From positions 1-62,533 of the forward strand of contig PHDE01000003.1 of NCBI GenBank assembly GCA_002842505.1: a stretch of 62,533 nt of DNA, in the 5' to 3' direction. Positions 49,794-58,168 of this stretch are shown in pieces; the first letter of the stretch is position 1; every line of letters begins with the position of its first letter. Source of the stretch: Bacteroidetes bacterium HGW-Bacteroidetes-3 (GTDB lineage: Bacteria > Bacteroidota > Bacteroidia > Flavobacteriales > Flavobacteriaceae). Made by a program: the position numbers and the translations under genes. The notes under the pieces were generated by a model, which searched no databases, was not told the DNA's origin, and saw only the letters and a program-made list of their open reading frames with translations.

Positions 49794-50849
49794 ATGTACA
49801 AACTTTTTATTAGGCCGTTATTTTTTCTTTTCGATCCCGAAAAAATACACCATGTTACTTTTGCGCTTATAAAGATTGCTTGTAAAATTCCGGGAATTCC
49901 TGTAGTTTTTAGAAGTTTGTATGAGCTAAACGACAAAAGACTGGAGCGGAAAGTATTCGGACTTACTTTTAAAAATCCGGTTGGACTTGCGGCAGGTTTC
50001 GACAAAAATGCGGTTTTGTACAATGAATTGGCAAATTTCGGATTTGGTTTTATAGAAATTGGAACCGTTACGCCAAAGGCACAAACAGGAAATCCTAAAA
50101 AAAGACTGTTTCGCCTGTTAGACGATCAAGGTATTATTAACCGAATGGGATTCAACAATTTGGGTGTTGATGCAGCAATTGAACAGCTTAAAAAAAATAA
50201 AGGCAAAGTGCTCATCGGCGGAAATATTGGAAAAAATACAGACACGCTGCCTGAGAAAGTGATATCTGATTATAAAATTGCCTTCAAAAAACTGCATCCT
50301 TTTGTGGATTATTTTGTGGTAAACGTAAGTTGTCCAAATGTGGGAACTTTTGCAAAATTGCAGGACAAGGAATATTTGCTGGAGCTTTTGAATGAACTTC
50401 AAAAAATAAACAAAGAATTTTCAACACAAAAACCCATTTTATTGAAAATTGCACCCGATTTAAACACCATTCAATTGGATGAAGTGATTGAATTGGTTGA
50501 AGAAACAAAAATAGCGGGCGTAGTTGCTTCAAATACTTCAATAAATAGGGAAGGGATTAAGGCTTCAGCCGCGCAATTGGCAGCAATCGGAAACGGTGGT
50601 TTAAGCGGAAAACCCATCAAAGACAGAAGTACGCAAGTGATTAAATATTTGTCATCGAAATCGAATAAGGCATTTCCAATCATTGGCGTTGGCGGTATTC
50701 ATTCCCCACAAGATGCTCTCGAAAAAATAAAAGCCGGTGCCGATTTGGTACAAATTTATACCGGATTTATCTACGAAGGTCCAGCATTGGTCAAAAAAAT
50801 CAATCAGGAAATTATAGGGGAAGCTGAAAGTGTAAAGGCTAAAATTTAA
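49794..50849 (+). CDS. pyrD: Dihydroorotate dehydrogenase (class 2-like, quinone)
   Basis: Fourth step of pyrimidine synthesis at the membrane. The N-terminal helix ([20 protein letters not shown]) and [20 protein letters not shown] (about 62-81), [14 protein letters not shown] (about 113-126) and [13 protein letters not shown] (about 264-276) are class 2 features. The active-site loop reads VNVSCPN (about 177-183) with Cys at the catalytic base, where E. coli class 2 has Ser (SSPN). Full length at 351. Confidence 0.93.
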   Translation: MYKLFIRPLFFLFDPEKIHHVTFALIKIACKIPGIPVVFRSLYELNDKRLERKVFGLTFKNPVGLAAGFDKNAVLYNELANFGFGFIEIGTVTPKAQTGNPKKRLFRLLDDQGIINRMGFNNLGVDAAIEQLKKNKGKVLIGGNIGKNTDTLPEKVISDYKIAFKKLHPFVDYFVVNVSCPNVGTFAKLQDKEYLLELLNELQKINKEFSTQKPILLKIAPDLNTIQLDEVIELVEETKIAGVVASNTSINREGIKASAAQLAAIGNGGLSGKPIKDRSTQVIKYLSSKSNKAFPIIGVGGIHSPQDALEKIKAGADLVQIYTGFIYEGPALVKKINQEIIGEAESVKAKI

Positions 50850-51009
50850 GTTGGAAGACCGAAGTCCGAAGCCCGAAGACCGAATCTATCGGTACAGAAG
50901 ATGGAATACGGAAGTGTAAAATCTAAAGTTCAACCTTCTAAACTATATAATCGTTTTTTTGTTGTGATATGAAATAATGCAAAAACCAACATTCAACCTT
51001 TATCAATTT

Positions 51010-51453
51010 TCAATAGAAAATGCACTGTTTTATAAAATCTTCATAATCCTCGTAAAACAACTCAAACTGATGCATCGCTTCATTAAAGAACATGTAGGCT
51101 CCTTGCCAGGTATTTTTATTGTGAATATTAAATTCTCCATGGTATTTTACATAAATTCTATGAATAATTTTACCATTATCCAAGAAATAAAGTTCATCGA
51201 AAATAACATCTGGCAAATAATCATCAGTAAGATTGTCTTTTAACGCTAAGATTTGATCAAAAAGCAGTTGATTTTTGTTTTTGTCGAACGATTCAATGTC
51301 CAAACAAACCAACGCCTTATTTTTGTCGGCCACAAACTTAAAGCTGAAATCTTTAATTTGCGTATTGTACAATAGCCATTTTCTTGGAAAAGATTTCCCA
51401 AAACTCGTCCAAAATTCTTTCCTGAGTTGTGCAGATTCTTCTTTGCTAAACAT
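51010..51453 (-). CDS. DUF4268 protein, 147 aa
   Basis: Small soluble protein made of one DUF4268 domain (FWTSFGKSFPRKWLLYNTQI at about 14-33; MFFNEAMHQFELFYEDYEDF at about 122-141). The domain also occurs at the C-terminus of some nuclease-like proteins; here it stands alone. Function unknown. The upstream 51477-51530 stretch is a GTTTAATTG-type simple repeat. Confidence 0.82.
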   Translation of the reverse strand: MFSKEESAQLRKEFWTSFGKSFPRKWLLYNTQIKDFSFKFVADKNKALVCLDIESFDKNKNQLLFDQILALKDNLTDDYLPDVIFDELYFLDNGKIIHRIYVKYHGEFNIHNKNTWQGAYMFFNEAMHQFELFYEDYEDFIKQCIFY

Positions 51454-51557
51454 TTTTTAAATCGTTTATGCTTGTAATTGTTTAATCGTTTAACTGTTTA
51501 GTTGTGTAATTGTGTATGCGTTAATTTTTCATTATTAATTTTTAATTATTCATTCAA

Positions 51558-52139
51558 TTATCCATGAATCGTTTCCTGCGTTCCTAAATTTTTCATCAAT
51601 TCGGCTTCAAATTCCAATAAATCGTTCCATTTTTTGTCCACTTCTTTCCGGTTGCCATATTTTCTTGCAAAACCTAAAAATAAAGTATAATGATTTGCTT
51701 CTGAAGCCATTAAATCACGGTAAAATTTTGCCAATTCTTGGTCTTTTATATTTTCCGACAGCAACCTAAAGCGTTCACAGCTTCTAGCTTCAATAAGAGC
51801 GGCGTACAACAATCTGTGCACCAATTGCGTGGTTCTGCTGCCGCCTTTCGGGAAAAATTTCAGCAAATTATTCACATAAACGTCTTTTCGGTCGTGTCCT
51901 AAAGTAACAGATCTCTTTAATAATCGTTCGTGCACCATTTTAAAATGGCTCATTTCTTCTTTCACCAACGCCACCATTTCCGTCACTAAGTCTGAATATT
52001 CCGGAAAACTCATTATCAAAGAGTTTGCTGTCGAAGCCGCTTTCAGCTCGCAATGCGCGTGATCAATCAATATTTCGTCAATATTTTTCTCGGCAATGTT
52101 CACCCATCTCGGGTCGGTAGGAAGTTTTAAACCTAACAT
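51558..52139 (-). CDS. miaE: tRNA-(ms2io6A37) hydroxylase MiaE-like
   Basis: Diiron monooxygenase that hydroxylates the isopentenyl group of ms2i6A37 in tRNA. Ferritin-like four-helix bundle with metal ligands visible as ILIDHAHCELKAAS (about 24-37), VKEEMSHFKMVHE (about 59-71), EARSCERFRLL (about 117-127) and ASEANHYTLFLGF (about 145-157). 193 residues as in the family. MiaA and MiaB are not in the window. Confidence 0.92.
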   Translation of the reverse strand: MLGLKLPTDPRWVNIAEKNIDEILIDHAHCELKAASTANSLIMSFPEYSDLVTEMVALVKEEMSHFKMVHERLLKRSVTLGHDRKDVYVNNLLKFFPKGGSRTTQLVHRLLYAALIEARSCERFRLLSENIKDQELAKFYRDLMASEANHYTLFLGFARKYGNRKEVDKKWNDLLEFEAELMKNLGTQETIHG

Positions 52140-52178
52140 AAGGCATCAAATTTATGGTTAATTTAATAGATTTTATTT

Positions 52179-52267
52179 GGGCGTTTCCCTCCGGGTCGGG
52201 CTTTTCGCTGCAAGTCCTCGCACGCCCAAAAGCGCGACTGCGGGCTTTCCACGGCAATCCCTAACGC
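52179..52267. repeat. GGGCGTT...CCCTAACGC structured element, copy B
   Basis: Same ends as copy A (46908). The centre pairs AAG-CC-CGCA with TGCG-GG-CTT around an AAAA loop region. The rest of 52140-52497 has no gene; it contains degenerate TTTGCG repeats (CTTTGCGGTTAAAA at 52304 and 52475) also seen at 62397-62440. Confidence 0.7.
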
Positions 52268-52497
52268 ACAATGAATAAACAATTAAAATTTTTTTTCGCT
52301 CTCTTTGCGGTTAAAAATAAATAAGCCAATGATTTATTGTGTCTCCAACTTTGTGAACCTCAGTGTTTTTCCTTTGTGAATCTTTGTGCAACAGCTTTTA
52401 ATCACACGGTGATTCTCCGAGCGCCACTAAGTTACGCAAAGAAATATAGCGAACTTTGCGATTTATCTTTGCGCGCTTTGCGGTTAAAAAAACTTAT

Positions 52498-54210
52498 TTA
52501 AATATCCAAATCAAAAGTCTTCTTCAACAATTCAATTGCCTTGTTTTTTTCCTTCAATTTTTGATATTTTTCATCGGGTGTATAGGCGTATCTTTTGGTT
52601 TCCTCCTCATTTACATCAACAACAATATCAATTTTATAATTATTTAATTTTTCACGCAAATACTTTACTAAAGGAAATTTTGCACGATCAAGTTGGTCTT
52701 TCATCATGGCATTTGGCAACTGAAAATGGATGATTCCGTTATCCAGTCTGGGAACATTTGAATTCATAATAGAAGCCAAACTTTTTTTGCCATCGTCCAG
52801 TAAGGTATTTATATACGTTTCCCATAGCAACAATAATTTACTTTCTGAAAAAGCATCAGCAGGCAAACCGTCAACTTCTTCAAAATCGACTTCAATTTTT
52901 GAAATTTCTGTTTTGCGTTCTAAACTTTTTAAGGAAAGGGCAGAGCGCCTTGGCGCGGTATTTTTTAAGTCCACTTTTGCCAAATCAACGATTGGCGTTT
53001 TTAATTCTTTAACTATTTGTTTTTCAACGATTTCTTGTTTGGCGACGATTTTAATTTCTTCTTTTACAGCAAATATGGGATTGCTTTTTTTTGCAGTTTT
53101 GGACCTAAAAACAACCGCTGAAATTATATAGGGTTTACTATTTTTTTTTTCTCCGTCAAAAGTGACAGAGGCCAGTTGCATCAAAGCAAGTTCCACCAGC
53201 AAGCGCTGATTTTTGCTGCTTTTGTATTTTAAATCGCAGTCGTTTGCCAATTCAATTCCCTGCAATAAAAAACGCAAATCACATTTTTCTGCCTGACTTA
53301 AATATTTCTTTTTGGCGTTGTCGCCAACTTCCAGCAATTCAATGGTAATTTTATCTTTGCTTACCAATAAATCTCTAAAATGTGAAGCCAATCCGGTGAT
53401 AAAGTGATTTCCGTCAAAGCCTTTGGACAAAATGGCATTAAAATGAACCAAAACTTCCGGAATGTTATTTTCAAGCAACAAATCGGTTGTTTTAAAATAT
53501 TCATCGTAATCCAGTACATTTAAGTTTTCGGTAACCGCTTTACGGGTTAATTCTTTGCCCGAAAAACTAACCACACGGTCAAAAATGGAAAGTGCGTCGC
53601 GTAAAGCGCCATCTGCTTTTTGGGCAATAATATGCAAAGCGTCATCTTCAGCTTCAATATGCTCCTGAACAGCAATTTTTTCTAAATATTTTTTGGTATC
53701 CAAAACGCCAATTCGCTTAAAATCAAATATTTGGCAGCGAGAAAGTATGGTCGGAATTATTTTGTGTTTTTCGGTGGTCGCCAAAATAAAAATGGCGTGC
53801 GCCGGCGGTTCTTCCAAAGTTTTTAAAAATGCATTGAAAGCGGCCGATGAAAGCATATGAACCTCATCAATAATATACACCTTGTATTTTCCGGTTTGGG
53901 GCGGAATGCGCACTTGGTCGTTTAAATTACGAATGTCATCAACCGAGTTGTTTGAAGCGGCATCCAACTCAAAAATGTTAAAAGCAAAATCCTCCTCTAA
54001 GTCGCCACCGCTTGCCTGGTTTATTTTTTTTGCCAAAATCCGCGCACAAGTGGTTTTTCCAACGCCTCTCGGTCCCGTAAACAACAATGCTTGTGCCAAA
54101 TGGTTGTTTTTTATAGCATTTTCAAGCGTGTTTGTAATGGCCTGTTGCCCAATTACTTCCTCAAAAGTTTGAGGTCGGTATTTACGGGCTGATACTACAA
54201 AATGTTCCAT
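52498..54210 (-). CDS. dnaX: DNA polymerase III tau subunit (with possible gamma form)
   Basis: Clamp-loader ATPase, 570 residues. Walker A GPRGVGKTTCARILAKK (about 45-61), YIIDEVHMLSSAAFNAFLKT (about 112-131), the LSRCQIFDFKRI sensor/Arg-finger region (about 155-166), domain III ending about residue 345 (LLVELALMQLA). Between Walker A and FELDAASNNS the four-Cys zinc module of E. coli DnaX is absent. Codons 354-357 (GEKKN) are an A10 tract in the coding strand, and a one-base shift either way soon reaches a stop (UAG at once, or after five codons). The C-terminal part (to 570) holds the tau-specific region. Confidence 0.95.
   Translation of the reverse strand: MEHFVVSARKYRPQTFEEVIGQQAITNTLENAIKNNHLAQALLFTGPRGVGKTTCARILAKKINQASGGDLEEDFAFNIFELDAASNNSVDDIRNLNDQVRIPPQTGKYKVYIIDEVHMLSSAAFNAFLKTLEEPPAHAIFILATTEKHKIIPTILSRCQIFDFKRIGVLDTKKYLEKIAVQEHIEAEDDALHIIAQKADGALRDALSIFDRVVSFSGKELTRKAVTENLNVLDYDEYFKTTDLLLENNIPEVLVHFNAILSKGFDGNHFITGLASHFRDLLVSKDKITIELLEVGDNAKKKYLSQAEKCDLRFLLQGIELANDCDLKYKSSKNQRLLVELALMQLASVTFDGEKKNSKPYIISAVVFRSKTAKKSNPIFAVKEEIKIVAKQEIVEKQIVKELKTPIVDLAKVDLKNTAPRRSALSLKSLERKTEISKIEVDFEEVDGLPADAFSESKLLLLWETYINTLLDDGKKSLASIMNSNVPRLDNGIIHFQLPNAMMKDQLDRAKFPLVKYLREKLNNYKIDIVVDVNEEETKRYAYTPDEKYQKLKEKNKAIELLKKTFDLDI
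53140..53151 (-). other. A10 slippery tract in dnaX
   Basis: Minus strand reads GGAG-A10-TAGTAAACCC at codons 354-357. One extra A gives GAA AAA AAA AAA TAG. One A fewer gives IVNPI and then TAA. Both end at about residue 356-362. Confidence 0.7.
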
Positions 54211-54358
54211 ATTTTATTTTTTTATTCGGTCGGTAAAAGTAAAATAAATATTGTTAAAAGTTAAAAGTTAGAAGTTAAATGTTGAAAAGTTATAGGTTAA
54301 AAGTTAATTGTTAAAAAGTTAAATAGTAGAAGTTTCACGCTTCAAGTTTTTTAAACAA

Positions 54359-54436
54359 ACAACAACATATAACTTATAACACATAACACATAACACATAA
54401 CACATAACACATAACACATAACACATAACACATAAC
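54359..54436. repeat. Heptamer repeat CATAACA
   Basis: About ten units of cataaca/catataac between dnaX and the acyl-CoA synthetase stop. The stretch 54240-54330 is a related gttaaaag run. No gene. Confidence 0.85.
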
Positions 54437-56221
54437 TCAATCCTTTATCTCATAAATTTTATTGTACAAATGTTTGTATCTTGAAATAATTTCATCGCGT
54501 TTTGGTTTCATTGTTGGCGTAAGCAAGCCGTTGTCAATTCCCCAAATTTCTGGTGTTAGTTCAAATCTTTTGATCATTTCCCACTTACCGAAATTCTTGT
54601 TTCCTTCATCAATTTCTTGTTGAATTCGTTCAATAACAATCGGATTTAGAATAAAATCCTCGTTGTTGCCAAGAATTGGTTCGTGGTGGATTCTCGCCCA
54701 TTTTCTTAAAAAATCAAAATTGGGCTGCACAATGGCTGCCGGCATTTTTTGGCCTTCACCAATCACTATAATTTGTTCAATAAATCGAGATTGTTTCATT
54801 TGATTTTCAAGCAAGGCCGGAACAATGTATTTTCCGCCTGATGTTTTAAAAATCTCTTTTTTGCGTCCGGTAATTTTCAGGAATCCTTCCGAATCAATTT
54901 CACCTTTATCGCCTGTGTGGAAATATTCTCCGGTCATGACACTCGCTGTTTTTTCAGGATCTTTGTAATAACCAAGCATTACATTAGGGCCTTTAATCAA
55001 TATTTCGCCGTCTTCGGCTATTTTAACTTCCACATTGTCAATGGGTTTCCCCACAGTTCCAATTTTAAAAAGATTTCCCTTGTACATATTTACGGAAACT
55101 ACCGGTGATGTTTCCGTAAGTCCGTAACCTTCCATAACCTGCATTTTTGCCGCTGAAAACACCCTGGCCAATCGTGGTTGCAACGCGGCGCTTCCTGAAA
55201 CCATCGTGGTTAAATTTCCGCCTAAAGCTTCACGCCATTTTACGAATATTAATTTATTTGCTATGGCCAACTGCATTTCATACCACGGGCCATTTTTGCC
55301 ATAAGGTTCATATTTTAAGCCCAATTCAACCGCCCAATAAAAAAGTATTCGTTTTGCGCCCTTTAATTCCGACCCTTTTGCAATAATGCCATCATATATT
55401 TTTTCAAGTAAACGCGGCACCACCGACATTAAATTAGGATTGGTTTCTTTAATGTTTTCTCCAAGTTTTTCAATGGATTCGGCAAAATAAATGGAAGTTC
55501 CGGAGTATTGATACAAGTAATGCAACATGCGTTCAAAAACGTGGCAAACTGGCAAAAAGCTCAAGGTTCTTGTAGTTCCTAAAACCAATGGCAATCTGGG
55601 AAAACTGTCCAATACGTTGGTAACAATATTGTTGTGTGAAAGCATCACGCCTTTTGGTTTCCCGGTTGTGCCAGAAGTATAAATAATCGTCGCTAAATCC
55701 GATGGTTTTACGGTTTCTTTTGTTGCTTCAACTTCTGCCTGGTTGCTTTCATCCTTTCCAATCGCTAAAACTTCTTCCCAATTTTTACAGCCTTCAATTT
55801 CTTCAAATGAATATATTTCTCTTAGTGTAGGTGTATTTTTTTTAGCTGAAATAGCTTTGCCATAAAGTGCTGAATCAGATAAAAAGCAATAAATTACTTC
55901 TGAATGGTTAAAAATATATTCATATTCTTCTTTGGAAATGGTTGGATAAATTGGAATACTGATGGCTCCCAATTGCATAATTCCAATATCCAAAATATTC
56001 CATTCCGTTCTATTTGCCGAAGTGATAATTGCAATTTTATCGCCTGGTTTTACGCCCAATCGCAATAAGCCCCGGCTTATTGCATTGGCTTTATCAATAT
56101 ATTCTTGGGTTGAAGTTGACACCCATTTTCCATGGTATTTTGTGGTAAAAGCTTTCTCTAAATTGTATTTTTCGAGCTGGTAATAGGCAAAATCAAACAA
56201 TCGCGTAATTTCTCTTGGCAT
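54437..56221 (-). CDS. Long-chain acyl-CoA synthetase, 594 aa
   Basis: AMP-forming ligase that activates fatty acids to acyl-CoA. AMP-binding motif ATIIYTSGTTGKPKGVMLSH (about 177-196), VMEGYGLTETSPVVSVNMYK (about 368-387), YFHTGDKGEIDSEGFLKITG (about 440-459), KKEIFKTSGGKYIVPALLEN (about 462-481). Of the FadD15/bubblegum-like long group. A close paralog lies directly upstream. Confidence 0.93.
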   Translation of the reverse strand: MPREITRLFDFAYYQLEKYNLEKAFTTKYHGKWVSTSTQEYIDKANAISRGLLRLGVKPGDKIAIITSANRTEWNILDIGIMQLGAISIPIYPTISKEEYEYIFNHSEVIYCFLSDSALYGKAISAKKNTPTLREIYSFEEIEGCKNWEEVLAIGKDESNQAEVEATKETVKPSDLATIIYTSGTTGKPKGVMLSHNNIVTNVLDSFPRLPLVLGTTRTLSFLPVCHVFERMLHYLYQYSGTSIYFAESIEKLGENIKETNPNLMSVVPRLLEKIYDGIIAKGSELKGAKRILFYWAVELGLKYEPYGKNGPWYEMQLAIANKLIFVKWREALGGNLTTMVSGSAALQPRLARVFSAAKMQVMEGYGLTETSPVVSVNMYKGNLFKIGTVGKPIDNVEVKIAEDGEILIKGPNVMLGYYKDPEKTASVMTGEYFHTGDKGEIDSEGFLKITGRKKEIFKTSGGKYIVPALLENQMKQSRFIEQIIVIGEGQKMPAAIVQPNFDFLRKWARIHHEPILGNNEDFILNPIVIERIQQEIDEGNKNFGKWEMIKRFELTPEIWGIDNGLLTPTMKPKRDEIISRYKHLYNKIYEIKD

Positions 56222-56301
56222 TTTTATTAGGTTGAAAAGTGTTCTTGCAAAGTATAAAAATTAATATGATTTCACAATAGCGCGAGTTGCATTCGTGAAA
56301 A

Positions 56302-58077
56302 TTAATTTTTATAGATTTTGTTGTAAAGATGGCTGTAACTTTGTAAAATAATTTTTCGTTTCATTTTTAGGGTAGGCGTAAGCAAATTATTTTCAACACT
56401 CCAAATATCAGGCGTTAATTCAAAAGCTTTTACCTGTTCCCATTTGCCTAATTGATTATTCACTTTATCAATTTCTTTTTGAAGGCGTTTGAGTACTTTT
56501 TTATGTTGAATAACGGCTTCGTATGAGCCATCAAACTCTAAATTTTTACGTTTTGCCCACTCCAGCATAAATTCAAAATGTGGCTGAATAATTACTGCCG
56601 GCATTTTTTCGCCTTCTCCAATCACCATCGCCTGCTCAATAAAACGAGATTCTTTTAAAAGTCCTTCAATGGCCGAAGGGGCAATGTATTTGCCACCCGA
56701 TGTTTTAAATATTTCTTTTTTTCGATCGGTAATTTTTAAAAATCCGTCGGCATCTAATTCGCCGATATCTCCTGTGTGCAAAAAGCCATTTATAATGGTT
56801 TCGTTGGTCAATTCCTCATTTTTATAGTAACCCATCATCACATTGGATCCCTTTACCAATATTTCCCCGTCTTCTGCAATTTTGACTTCCATATTATCAA
56901 GGATTCTGCCTACAGTTCCAATTTTAAATCCTTTATTTCTGAAATCGTTGATGGAAATTCCGGGTGAAGTTTCTGTCATTCCGTAACCTTCTAAAACAGG
57001 AATGCCCGCAGCGGTAAAAACCCTGATTAAATTTGGCTGAAGCTTCGCGCTTCCCGAAACCAAGAATTTAATGTTTCCGCCCAACGCTTCACGCCATTTG
57101 CTAAAAACCAATTTATTGGCAATATTCAGCTGAAAATGATACCACCAGCCATTTTTTTCATAAGGTTCGTACTTTTTTCCCAAATTTAGCGACCAAAAGA
57201 AAAGCATTCTTTTGATGCCTTTTAAATTGCTTCCTTTGTCCACAATTTTATCATATATTTTTTCCAGCAATCTTGGTACAACTGGAATAAAATGTGGTTT
57301 TACTTCTTTTAAATTATCGCCTAATTTATCGATGGATTCCGCAAAATAAACTTCAAATCCCATATACTGATAATAATACAGGGCAAAGCGCTCAAAAATA
57401 TGGCAAATGGGCAAATAGCTTAAAACCTTATAGTTTCCGGGTTCAAAATTTAATGTTTTGGCACTCATAAAGGTGTTTTCCACAATATTTTTGTGGGAAA
57501 GCATCACGCCTTTCGGAGTACCTGTGGTTCCGGATGTATAAATAATGGTGGCTAAATTGGTCTCTGGCACTTGTTTTTTTAACAAGTCAACTTCAGGCTG
57601 GTTGCTTTCGTTTTCACCCAATTTTAACAACGATTTCCAGCTTGAAATTCCTTTAACTTCATCAAAAGAATAAACGGCTTTTAATTGTGTATTGTCTTTT
57701 ATTTTTGAAACTTTTTGAGCGAGTTCTTCATCTGAAACAAAACACAAAACGGCATCAGAATGGTTGATAATGTATTGATAATCAGCTGAGGAAATAGATG
57801 GGTATAAAGGCACGTTCACCGCGCCAATTTGCAAAACAGCAACATCCAAAATGCTCCATTCTACGCGATTTGTGGCCGTTACCACCGCAATTTTATCACC
57901 GGGATTTACGCCCAAACGCAACAAAGCTCTGCTGATGCAATTTGCTTGATCGATATAACTTTGGGTTGACGTTGAAATCCATTGATTTCCAACCTTTGTA
58001 TTAAAACACTTTTGTTGCGGATTTGTTGCCAATTGGCGGTAAGCAAAATCGAATAATCGCGTACAATTTTCTGCCAT
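56302..58077 (-). CDS. Long-chain acyl-CoA synthetase, 591 aa (tandem paralog)
   Basis: Same domain order and motifs as its neighbour: ATIIYTSGTTGTPKGVMLSH (about 175-194), VLEGYGMTETSPGISINDFR, FLHTGDIGELDADGFLKITD. The two share the N-terminal (R/T)LFDFAYxQL and the C-terminal LTPTxKxKR(D/K)xI. 80 bases separate the genes. A recent gene duplication with possible difference in chain-length preference. Confidence 0.93.
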   Translation of the reverse strand: MAENCTRLFDFAYRQLATNPQQKCFNTKVGNQWISTSTQSYIDQANCISRALLRLGVNPGDKIAVVTATNRVEWSILDVAVLQIGAVNVPLYPSISSADYQYIINHSDAVLCFVSDEELAQKVSKIKDNTQLKAVYSFDEVKGISSWKSLLKLGENESNQPEVDLLKKQVPETNLATIIYTSGTTGTPKGVMLSHKNIVENTFMSAKTLNFEPGNYKVLSYLPICHIFERFALYYYQYMGFEVYFAESIDKLGDNLKEVKPHFIPVVPRLLEKIYDKIVDKGSNLKGIKRMLFFWSLNLGKKYEPYEKNGWWYHFQLNIANKLVFSKWREALGGNIKFLVSGSAKLQPNLIRVFTAAGIPVLEGYGMTETSPGISINDFRNKGFKIGTVGRILDNMEVKIAEDGEILVKGSNVMMGYYKNEELTNETIINGFLHTGDIGELDADGFLKITDRKKEIFKTSGGKYIAPSAIEGLLKESRFIEQAMVIGEGEKMPAVIIQPHFEFMLEWAKRKNLEFDGSYEAVIQHKKVLKRLQKEIDKVNNQLGKWEQVKAFELTPDIWSVENNLLTPTLKMKRKIILQSYSHLYNKIYKN

Positions 58078-58168
58078 AAATTAGTATTGATGACGCAAAG
58101 TAGAAAAAATAATGGATTTCACAAAAAATGAAATCCATTATTGGATATTTGTTATTTAAAATGATAGC

